A stretch of 12,621 bases of DNA from JABMMZ01 sp044357345 (GTDB taxonomy: Bacteria > Bacteroidota > Bacteroidia > NS11-12g > UBA955): NCBI GenBank assembly GCA_044357345.1, contig JBIKPR010000070.1, forward strand, positions 1 through 12,621, read 5' to 3'. This document shows positions 1 to 6,490 of the stretch, piece by piece. The notes under the pieces are model-generated. The model had not been told where the DNA came from, made no database searches, and was given only the letters and a program-made list of their open reading frames with translations. Every line of letters begins with the position of its first letter. The stretch's first letter is position 1. The position numbers were made by a program, and so were the translations under genes.

Positions 1-135
1 TTTTAGAATTTCAAATGGCATTTAAATCCAATAAACAAGTGGCGTTAGCAAATAGATGCCTATTGGTTTTTAGGCGCTTAAACCAAGCTTAAAATGCAAT
101 TAAAATAGACTTACTTGCTATTACACTAGTAGAAA
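1..135. other. Left-edge noncoding segment downstream of the RND gene
   Basis: No coding region is supportable here. The segment is AT-rich and lies beyond the stop codon of the minus-strand exporter. The only structure seen is a 7-bp inverted repeat, TTGGTTT at 63-69 with AAACCAA at 80-86 and a 10-nt loop. It could be a weak transcript-end hairpin, but on the minus strand no T-run follows it, so I do not call it a terminator. Whatever gene lies to the left is outside the window. Confidence 0.4.
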
Positions 136-2490
136 TTAATCTTCATCGTCTTCAGGATCAATCTCTATAAGAGTGGTTCCCAATTCAGATTTGGCATTGA
201 TGTGCTTTTCTAGCGACAACAATATACTCGGCAATAGAATTAAGTTCATGAACATCCCAAATATTAAGGCCAATGAAGTTAATACGCCCAAAGCCACAGT
301 ACCACCAAAATTAGAGGCTGCAAAGATTATAAAACCTGCAAACAAAGCTACTGCTGTGTAGATGATACTCGGACCAGCATCGTTAACACTTTCGGTAATA
401 GCGATGCGCATATCCCAATTGTGTTTTTTTAATGAATGTCTATACTTCGCCAGATAGTGTATGGTAAAGTCAACTACAATTCCATAAGCAATACTAAATA
501 TAATAATGGTAGACGGCTTTAGTCGAATGCCAAAAAATCCCATTATTCCAAAAGTCATAATCAAAGGAATAAGGTTTGGAATAAGCGAAATTAAAACCAT
601 TCTCCAGCTAAAGAATAACAATGCCATCATTATTGAAATAATTATTAAGGCTGCAATCATGCTTTGTATAAGATTCTCAATGAGGTAGTCATTGCCCTTT
701 AAAAATATGGCACTGGTACCAGTTACCTTTACTTTATAATCTTCCTTAGGGAATATCGAATCTATTTTTGTTTGAACAACCTTGGTTAAGACTTTCATTT
801 TCTGAGAACCAATATCCGCCATTTGCACGCTTATTCTCGCCACTTGGTAATTGCTGTCAACCATCGACTTGATTAAGCTTTTGCTGTATTCTTGTTTTGG
901 CAAGTAGTCGACGATGTTAGAAATATCAATTACATTCGGAACCATAAAATAACGTTCATCTCCATCGTGCATGCCTTGGTTTGCAAATTTCAATACATCT
1001 ACCACAGACATTGGTTTTGAAAACTCAGGTATTTTATACAATTCTTTTTCAAGTCTGTTAATTTTCTGCAAGGTCACATAATCTTTAACCCCATCTTTTG
1101 TCTTTGTATCAATGCTTATTTCAAAAGGCAAAGTTCCTTTAAGGTTGCGTTCAAAAAACTTTAGGTCCATAAATACTGGATCAGTTTCCGGTAAATCATC
1201 TACCACGTAACCTAAATTTTTAACTTGGAAAGAGCCAATAAGCGATACAACTACCAATACTATTGTGATAATATAAATACTCTTTCGCTTGTTGTAAATT
1301 AAATAATTGCAATAGTCTAACACCTTATTTAAACGCTTTGCATCAAGGTGCTTGGTGTGTTTGCTTTTAGGTGGTGGCAAGTAACTGTATACAATTGGAA
1401 TAAATACCAAAGAAACCACATACACCAACATGATGATAATACCAGACACCACAGAAAATTGATCAAGCATTGCACTACCGGAAAAACTAAACACCATAAA
1501 ACCAACCGCAGTGGTAACATTGGTAAGGAATAAAGGCAAACCGTTTTTAGAAATCAAACGGGTTAATGCTTTCATCTTGTTCCCATGTTGTGTATATTCT
1601 TGATGGTACACATTGAGCAGGTAAATACAATTCTGGACCCCAATAATTACCATCAATGGAGGAAGTATACCTGTTAACATGGTGATTTTATAATCGAGCA
1701 TTGCCAAGCAACCCAAGGTCGCAACAACACCAATCATAACCACAACCAGCGACAAGAGCACGGCACTAATAAATCTAAAAAATATAAAGATAAAAACAGC
1801 GGTAATTAAAATCGACAAAAATGTAAAAATCTTAATCTCGTCGGCCACCTTAGAACTCATGATTGTTCTTACATAAGGCAAACCCGAAAAGTGCATTTTG
1901 CAATTGTACTTTTTACCAAAAGCATTGGCTCGAGTTTCAATGTCATTAACCAAAGGAATTCGGGCTTTGCTGTCCAATTCCTTTTTCTTTAATGTAACAG
2001 CAATAAGAGTTACATTGCTATCTGCATTGTACAACAAGCCATCGTATATTTTTAGTGAACGCAAGAATGTTTGAAAAGAATCCGCTTCAGCTTGGTTGGC
2101 CAATGGCTTGGTCAATACTGGTCTAACTTGCAATGCTTTTAGTGAATCATTTCTATGCAAGGTATAGGTATTGGTAATTGAAACAACTTTTTCTACACCA
2201 GGTCTAGATTCTAATTCTTTGCTTAATTTATACCAATCGTTTAGGAAATTTAATTTGAATAGATCTTCACTTTTAACGCCAATTACAAGAATATTACCAT
2301 CTTCGCCAAAGGTTTCTTTGAATTTGATATACTCAACAAAATCGGGATCATCCTTGGGAATAACCTTCGCGTAATCGTAGGTCATTTTTACCTTGGTAGC
2401 GTAAAATCCAAATACAATCGTAATAATCCCTAGAACTATTAATAGCCAGAATCTATTTCTCAGACAAAAAGTTGCGATAGCACTCCACAT
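136..2490 (-). CDS. RND superfamily (MMPL/patched-like) exporter
   Basis: This is an inner-membrane transporter of the RND superfamily, MMPL/COG1033 type. Such proteins use the proton gradient to move lipids or hydrophobic solutes; the substrate here is unknown. The 784-residue protein shows the duplicated RND layout. TM1 is near residues 12-31, followed by a large periplasmic domain to about 218, then five helices to about 370. TM7 is near 405-422, followed by a second periplasmic domain to about 605, then five helices to about 762. The second half has the typical GIVVDFTIHYL motif (about 670-680, Asp at about 674). The matching site in the first half reads GVQNCIYLLN and has no Asp. The C-terminal tail is acidic (DPEDDED). 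I start at the ATG at 2490. A start three codons upstream would be TTG and would overlap a promoter-like box. The gene has no adaptor or outer-membrane partner beside it, so it is probably not a tripartite drug pump. Confidence 0.9.
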   Translation of the reverse strand: MWSAIATFCLRNRFWLLIVLGIITIVFGFYATKVKMTYDYAKVIPKDDPDFVEYIKFKETFGEDGNILVIGVKSEDLFKLNFLNDWYKLSKELESRPGVEKVVSITNTYTLHRNDSLKALQVRPVLTKPLANQAEADSFQTFLRSLKIYDGLLYNADSNVTLIAVTLKKKELDSKARIPLVNDIETRANAFGKKYNCKMHFSGLPYVRTIMSSKVADEIKIFTFLSILITAVFIFIFFRFISAVLLSLVVVMIGVVATLGCLAMLDYKITMLTGILPPLMVIIGVQNCIYLLNVYHQEYTQHGNKMKALTRLISKNGLPLFLTNVTTAVGFMVFSFSGSAMLDQFSVVSGIIIMLVYVVSLVFIPIVYSYLPPPKSKHTKHLDAKRLNKVLDYCNYLIYNKRKSIYIITIVLVVVSLIGSFQVKNLGYVVDDLPETDPVFMDLKFFERNLKGTLPFEISIDTKTKDGVKDYVTLQKINRLEKELYKIPEFSKPMSVVDVLKFANQGMHDGDERYFMVPNVIDISNIVDYLPKQEYSKSLIKSMVDSNYQVARISVQMADIGSQKMKVLTKVVQTKIDSIFPKEDYKVKVTGTSAIFLKGNDYLIENLIQSMIAALIIISIMMALLFFSWRMVLISLIPNLIPLIMTFGIMGFFGIRLKPSTIIIFSIAYGIVVDFTIHYLAKYRHSLKKHNWDMRIAITESVNDAGPSIIYTAVALFAGFIIFAASNFGGTVALGVLTSLALIFGMFMNLILLPSILLSLEKHINAKSELGTTLIEIDPEDDED

Positions 2491-2496
2491 TTTCTG

Positions 2497-2504
2497 CAAA
2501 AATA
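2497..2504 (-). promoter_or_regulatory. Possible -7 box (TATTTTTG) for the RND gene
   Basis: Read on the minus strand, this is TATTTTTG, a full match to the Bacteroidota -7 consensus TAnnTTTG. It ends only 6 nt before the ATG at 2490, so transcription would begin at or next to the start codon and give a leaderless or nearly leaderless mRNA. No TTG lies at the expected -33 distance. In such AT-rich DNA the match may be chance. Confidence 0.3.
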
Positions 2505-2788
2505 AGGAAAATTTAGAGTGCCACCGTTATATTAATCAGGTATTTTGTATTGTTTAACCTATTTTATTTGAAAAAAAACATCTTTGATTCGATTGTAAAA
2601 GCAAAAGAAATAAGTTTAAAAAACTAAATATGTGAACACTATATATAAAACCATTTGAAACGTTAAACTTCTGATACAATAATGTAATCAAAAAAAACGA
2701 CACTTTACCCCCAAAATCTTTGTGTATATCTTAACTTTATTGTGAATAAGCCCCAAACTTTTTTTGGCTATTTTCGTACTATAAAGTT
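2505..2788. promoter_or_regulatory. Divergent intergenic region upstream of recA
   Basis: This very AT-rich spacer lies between the divergent exporter and recA genes and must carry the recA promoter. The best -7 candidate is TATTTTCG at 2769-2776, a 7-of-8 match to TAnnTTTG that would give a leader of only a few nucleotides before the recA ATG. A second 7-of-8 match is TAACTTTA at 2732-2739. Neither has a TTG at the usual distance. I see no clear LexA-type palindrome, no small ORF and no RNA gene. Confidence 0.35.
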
Positions 2789-3820
2789 ATGGCAGAATCA
2801 AATGCAGAAAAATTAAAAGCGTTAAAGCTTACCATTGACAAACTTGAAAAAAGTTATGGCAAAGGGGTTGTTATGAAAATGGATGACAAGAATGTAGTAC
2901 CTGTTGAGGTTATTTCTACTGGTTCATTCGGGTTGGATATGGCTCTTGGTGTAGGAGGTTTTCCTAAAGGAAGGGTTATTGAAATTTACGGACCTGAAAG
3001 CAGTGGTAAAACAACTTTAGCAATTAGCTGCATTGCAGAGGCTCAAAAGAAAGGTGGTATTTGCGCATTTATAGACGCAGAGCACGCATTCGATCAGTTC
3101 TATGCACAAAGACTTGGTGTTAACATCTCCGATCTCTTAATCTCTCAACCGGATGACGGAGAGCAAGCTTTAGAAATTGCAGACAATCTTATCCGTTCTG
3201 GCGCTATCGATGTTATCGTTATCGACTCAGTTGCAGCTTTAGTACCTCGTGCAGAGATTGAAGGTGATATGGGCGACAGCAAAATGGGCTTGCACGCGCG
3301 TTTGATGTCTCAAGCTTTACGTAAATTAACGGGTACCATCAATAAAACAGGTTGTATATGTATTTTCATTAACCAATTGAGAGAAAAAATTGGTGTAATG
3401 TTCGGCAACCCTGAGACAACCACTGGTGGTAATGCACTTAAATTCTACGCTTCGGTGCGTTTGGATATTCGCCGTATTGGCCAAATCAAAGACGGTGATG
3501 AAATCACTGGCAACAGAACCAAAGTGAAAGTAGCGAAAAACAAAGTTGCACCGCCTTTCCGTGTGGTTGAATTTGATATCATGTACGGTAGAGGTATCTC
3601 AAGAGTTGGTGAAGTCTTAGACCTTGCCGTTGACAATGGCATTGTTCAAAAAAGTGGTTCATGGTTTAGCTACGGGGCAACCAAACTAGGACAAGGTAGA
3701 GACTCTGTTAAAGAGCTTTTGGAAGACAATCCAGAAATGATTAAAGAAATTGAAACCAAGCTAAAAGAAAAATTAATGGCTGGTGCAATTCAAATTCCTG
3801 AAGATAAAACAGAAGAATAA
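2789..3820 (+). CDS. recA: Recombinase RecA
   Basis: RecA is the ATP-dependent strand-exchange protein. It forms filaments on single-stranded DNA, drives homologous recombination and repair, and acts as co-protease in SOS responses where these exist. The 343-residue length is close to the family norm of about 350. Visible landmarks are the Walker A motif GPESSGKT (68-75), the Walker B strand VIVIDSVAALVP (142-153), the loop L1 region with EGDMGDS (about 158-164), and the QLREKIGVMFGNPETTTGG segment covering the allosteric Gln and loop L2 (196-214). The C-terminal domain ends in a short acidic tail (EDKTEE). The ATG at 2789 gives the usual N-terminal helix. The gene is intact, sits alone without recX beside it, and is followed by an intrinsic terminator. 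Confidence 0.99.
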   Translation: MAESNAEKLKALKLTIDKLEKSYGKGVVMKMDDKNVVPVEVISTGSFGLDMALGVGGFPKGRVIEIYGPESSGKTTLAISCIAEAQKKGGICAFIDAEHAFDQFYAQRLGVNISDLLISQPDDGEQALEIADNLIRSGAIDVIVIDSVAALVPRAEIEGDMGDSKMGLHARLMSQALRKLTGTINKTGCICIFINQLREKIGVMFGNPETTTGGNALKFYASVRLDIRRIGQIKDGDEITGNRTKVKVAKNKVAPPFRVVEFDIMYGRGISRVGEVLDLAVDNGIVQKSGSWFSYGATKLGQGRDSVKELLEDNPEMIKEIETKLKEKLMAGAIQIPEDKTEE

Positions 3821-3856
3821 AAATACGTTCCTTTATTGGAACTTGAATATGTGTGT

Positions 3857-3889
3857 AAAAGGTCCGGGGCTGAAATACCGGGCCTTTTT
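3857..3889 (+). terminator. Intrinsic terminator of recA
   Basis: The arms AAAAGGTCCGG (3857-3867) and CCGGGCCTTTT (3878-3888) form an 11-bp stem with one G-T wobble and a 10-nt loop. The stem ends in a run of five T. It lies 36 nt past the recA stop codon. The A-tract on the 5' arm means it could also work for minus-strand transcripts, such as one reading through from the cyclophilin gene. Confidence 0.88.
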
Positions 3890-3907
3890 ATGTCTATAGG
3901 CTGGTAA

Positions 3908-4001
3908 CTAAGGGGTGGAAACACCCTTGAGACGTCAATACGTTCATGGGGTAAATGTTCTTTGGGTGTACGTTCTTTGGGTGTTTTCCACCCAAAGATT
4001 C
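3908..4001. repeat. Compound palindromic repeat, copy 1
   Basis: Two hairpins are joined by a spacer. Hairpin A1 (3908-3931) is imperfect, with a GGGTG arm, a GAAA loop and a CACCCTTGAG arm. Hairpin B1 (3975-3997) is perfect, with CTTTGGGTG, loop TTTTC and CACCCAAAG. The 30 bases at 3972-4001, covering B1 and its flanks, recur exactly at 4075-4104. A partial extra copy of the left edge, GTTCTTTGGGTGT, sits at 3957-3969 and again at 3972-3984, so this copy carries a small internal duplication. Function is unknown. It is a REP/BIME-like or MITE-like element by structure only. Confidence 0.8.
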
Positions 4002-4036
4002 GATAACGAAATGTAAATATTTAGAATGGATGCCAA

Positions 4037-4104
4037 CTCAAGGGTGGAAAACACCCTTGAGACATCCGTGTTAAGTTCTTTGGGTGTTTTCCACCCAAAG
4101 ATTC
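4037..4104. repeat. Compound palindromic repeat, copy 2
   Basis: This is the cleaner copy. Hairpin A2 (4037-4061) has perfect 10-bp arms CTCAAGGGTG and CACCCTTGAG around GAAAA. Hairpin B2 (4078-4100) has perfect 9-bp arms CTTTGGGTG and CACCCAAAG around TTTTC. The 15-base cores of A2 (4042-4056) and B2 (4082-4096) are exact reverse complements, so A and B can pair with each other instead of folding separately. B2 begins just past the stop codon of the minus-strand cyclophilin gene and may form the 3' end of its mRNA, although no T-run follows on that strand. Confidence 0.82.
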
Positions 4105-4107
4105 TCC

Positions 4108-5658
4108 CTAAATCTTCTCAATATACAAAATCTGATCGCCGACCCTCAAGGTGTTTATCACCTCCATGCCTTCGATCAACTCTGCAAAAATGGTATAACG
4201 CCCATCCAAATGTGGCGTCCATGTATGGGTAACAAAAAACTGCACACCCTCTGAATCTTTTCCTGCTGAGGCCAAACCAACACTTCCTGGCTTGTACACC
4301 AAAAAGTTACTCAACTCGCTGCGTTGTGTCCAATTTAATGAGCCCCAACCATCACCCCTCGGGCATCCACCTTGCACCACAAAGTCTGGGACCATACGGT
4401 GAAAATACCGTTTATCATAGTAATTTGAATCCAATAGTTTTAAGAAATTAACCACCGAACCAGGTGCATCATTTATTTTTAACACCATCACAAAAGCACC
4501 CTTATTGGTGGTGATTTTTATTTTTAAGTTTTCAGGAATTAACTTCACATACTCCCAATCAATTGGGTGCCTATATCCCGTTAAGGTAAACCATGATTTG
4601 TATTCGTATTTTCTATTCTCTGCCTTGCATATGGTCTTCTCCAAATCAACCCATGCCTCAAAATCGCGGGGCATCACCAAGAAGCTTTGTATGGTTTTTA
4701 AATAAGATACCTGCAGGTGGCCCATAGACAACCAATTGCTGTCTGTGCGCATTTTTTCGGCAGCCATTGAAATAAAAGCCACATTACCGCCTTCCAATAA
4801 GATGCGGTATTGCTCAAGTGTCAATTCTTTTTGTGTGGCTAGATATTGCTCCATGCAATGGGTGGTAAATGCATAGGGATATTTTTTATTGATAGCCAAT
4901 GTATACCAATCGTTTCCCTTTAAATGCAAGGCCTTTAATTGTTCTATGGCATGGTAAGGATTTGCCTTAATTTGGGCACTGTCCAACATACCTTTTGAGT
5001 AGGCCCCAACAGCGCCATCTAGTAATTCTGAACTCTCCTTGATTTTATTCGAAATTTGAAACGGTTTTAACAAAACCTTCACCGCATTTGAGTGCGTAAT
5101 TAATGACAAATGTTGAATGGTATTGAGCATGTCCTCTCCCCCATTGGTCCCTATATTCTTGCTCCGTCTATATGCTTGAAACACTGAATAGGCAAAAGCA
5201 TATTGCTGCAAAGTATCCTTATCGCGAATCACTAGCTTGTTGTAAAAATTCAAATCGCTCATATTAGCACCTTTGCCAATGGCCATCAGCAATTCGTTTT
5301 TTACTTTTACCAATTTCTTGTCGTTATAAAAAACAATCAAACGCTTTGTGACTGAGTTTAGGCGCAATTGACCCAAACTTAAAACCAATGCTTTTTGAAC
5401 GTCTATATCTTTTTCATTTTTAAAAAAAGCAATCAAACTGTCTACCGCACTTGAATCTTGCACACTAGCAAAAGCAAAAGCAGCGGCGTATCTGTATTTT
5501 TGTTGCGTATGTCTTAAATACGGCAATAAGGCTGTGGTATTTTGATCGTATTGGTGCTGGTAAATCACCTTCATCAATAAATCGTTGCTAAAACGGTTTT
5601 GCCCCTTTAATGAAAAAGAAGACAGAATAATTAATGCAAAAACAAACCCTATTTTCAT
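4108..5658 (-). CDS. Exported HEAT-repeat cyclophilin (peptidyl-prolyl isomerase)
   Basis: This is a predicted secreted peptidyl-prolyl cis-trans isomerase of the cyclophilin family, likely acting in the periplasm or at the cell surface on folding proteins. The 516 residues begin with a signal peptide (about 1-20, MKIGFVFALIILSSFSLKGQ). A helical HEAT-like region follows, clearest at about 35-160, with paired helices such as YRYAAAFAFASV and VQKALVLSLGQL. A long, less definite helical stretch runs to about 365. The cyclophilin domain occupies about 368-516. It has the active-site segment FHRMVPDFVVQGG (409-421, with Arg411, Phe416 and Gln419) and the GVQFFVTH strand. The position of the human CypA Trp121 is His (PHLDG, 472-476), as in many bacterial cyclophilins. 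The start lies 9 nt after the rlmB-like stop, which suggests cotranscription and translational coupling. The HEAT part probably recruits clients or partners; that is inference. Confidence 0.92.
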   Translation of the reverse strand: MKIGFVFALIILSSFSLKGQNRFSNDLLMKVIYQHQYDQNTTALLPYLRHTQQKYRYAAAFAFASVQDSSAVDSLIAFFKNEKDIDVQKALVLSLGQLRLNSVTKRLIVFYNDKKLVKVKNELLMAIGKGANMSDLNFYNKLVIRDKDTLQQYAFAYSVFQAYRRSKNIGTNGGEDMLNTIQHLSLITHSNAVKVLLKPFQISNKIKESSELLDGAVGAYSKGMLDSAQIKANPYHAIEQLKALHLKGNDWYTLAINKKYPYAFTTHCMEQYLATQKELTLEQYRILLEGGNVAFISMAAEKMRTDSNWLSMGHLQVSYLKTIQSFLVMPRDFEAWVDLEKTICKAENRKYEYKSWFTLTGYRHPIDWEYVKLIPENLKIKITTNKGAFVMVLKINDAPGSVVNFLKLLDSNYYDKRYFHRMVPDFVVQGGCPRGDGWGSLNWTQRSELSNFLVYKPGSVGLASAGKDSEGVQFFVTHTWTPHLDGRYTIFAELIEGMEVINTLRVGDQILYIEKI

Positions 5659-5667
5659 ATTTCAACA

Positions 5668-6414
5668 TTATGGATTTTGACGAATTACTTCGTACATCAT
5701 AACACCAGCGGCAACCGATACATTTAGTGAATCGAGATCGCTTTTCATTGGAATTTTAACCAATTTATCGGCCAATTTCAACAAAGCTGGAGAAATACCA
5801 TCTTCTTCACTACCGACTATTAGAACGCAAGGTTTTGTATAGGTTTCGAAAAACAATTCTTTATTGGCCTTTTCTGTTCCGCATATAACTTGAAGACCCT
5901 CATCTTTCAAATGCTTGATGGTTTGAAACAAATTTGATGAACGGCACACCGGTAGGTGCAACAAAGCACCCGCAGAAGTTTTGATGGCTTCTTCACTTAC
6001 GGTTGCAGAACCTTTCTCAGGTATGATGATGGCATCTAAGCCGGCTGCCATAGCAGTCCTTGCTATTGCACCAAAATTTCGCACATCGGTCACTCTATCA
6101 AGCGCTATCACAAATGGCGCTTTGTCGTCGTCCAACAAACGCTTTATCAATTCTTCAGCATTGTGGTAGGTGATAGATGATATTTTAGCCACCACGCCTT
6201 GGTGGTTTTTAAATTTAGACAAACTGTCTAATTTTTCTTTAGGCACTTCGGTGAAGTTTACCTTATGCCTATTAAGAATTTGTTTGATGTGTTTCAAGCC
6301 ATCGCCCATACCCTTTTGAACATATACCTTCATAAAGGTTGTTCCTGCGCCTAGGGCTTCTTCTAAGGGTCTAACACCAAAAATTATGGTGCTGTCTTTA
6401 TCTTCGTTTTGCAT
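5668..6414 (-). CDS. rlmB: 23S rRNA 2'-O-ribose methyltransferase, RlmB/TrmH (SpoU) family
   Basis: This is a SAM-dependent RNA 2'-O-methyltransferase of the SPOUT/SpoU class. The closest named type is RlmB, which makes Gm2251 in the 23S rRNA peptidyl-transferase centre. The 248 residues match RlmB length. The N-terminal substrate-binding domain (about 1-75) has the FGVRPLEEAL opening. The catalytic domain shows motif 1, DVRNFGAIARTA (100-111, with Asn103 and Arg109); motif 2, VGSEEDGISP (190-199); and motif 3, IPMKSDLDSLNVSVAAG (211-227). An in-frame ATG at 6441 would add nine residues, but it lies inside the terminator hairpin of the upstream gene. The ATG at 6414 also matches the usual family N-terminus, so I chose it. 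No clear promoter box lies in the 76-nt gap. Assignment to position 2251 is by family; other SpoU targets are possible. Confidence 0.9.
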   Translation of the reverse strand: MQNEDKDSTIIFGVRPLEEALGAGTTFMKVYVQKGMGDGLKHIKQILNRHKVNFTEVPKEKLDSLSKFKNHQGVVAKISSITYHNAEELIKRLLDDDKAPFVIALDRVTDVRNFGAIARTAMAAGLDAIIIPEKGSATVSEEAIKTSAGALLHLPVCRSSNLFQTIKHLKDEGLQVICGTEKANKELFFETYTKPCVLIVGSEEDGISPALLKLADKLVKIPMKSDLDSLNVSVAAGVMMYEVIRQNP

Positions 6415-6425
6415 GTTTGTATTTG

Positions 6426-6455
6426 AAAAAGAAAGACGCATCGGGTGCGTCTTTC
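6426..6455 (-). terminator. Intrinsic terminator after the DUF2723 gene
   Basis: On the minus strand, GAAAGACGCA and TGCGTCTTTC form a perfect 10-bp stem (6431-6455) around a 5-nt loop. TTTTT follows at 6430-6426. It sits 35 nt past the stop of the DUF2723 gene and just before the methyltransferase start at 6414. It therefore separates the two genes, or lets only part of the transcription through. It also rules against the in-frame ATG at 6441, which falls at the edge of its loop. Confidence 0.85.
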
Positions 6456-6490
6456 TGTATGTATTAATAAATTTAAATTTGTGTTTTCAA

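Noticed and set aside
2505..2788. SOS/LexA operator upstream of recA
   Set aside because: I could find no convincing palindrome in the spacer, and LexA boxes are not well conserved in this phylum.
3827..3842. Small hairpin GTTCC/GGAAC just after the recA stop
   Set aside because: It has only 5 bp and no T-run. The stronger terminator at 3857-3889 explains the transcript end.
3908..4104. CRISPR array
   Set aside because: There are only two units, the repeats are full palindromes of two types, spacing is uneven, and no cas gene is near.
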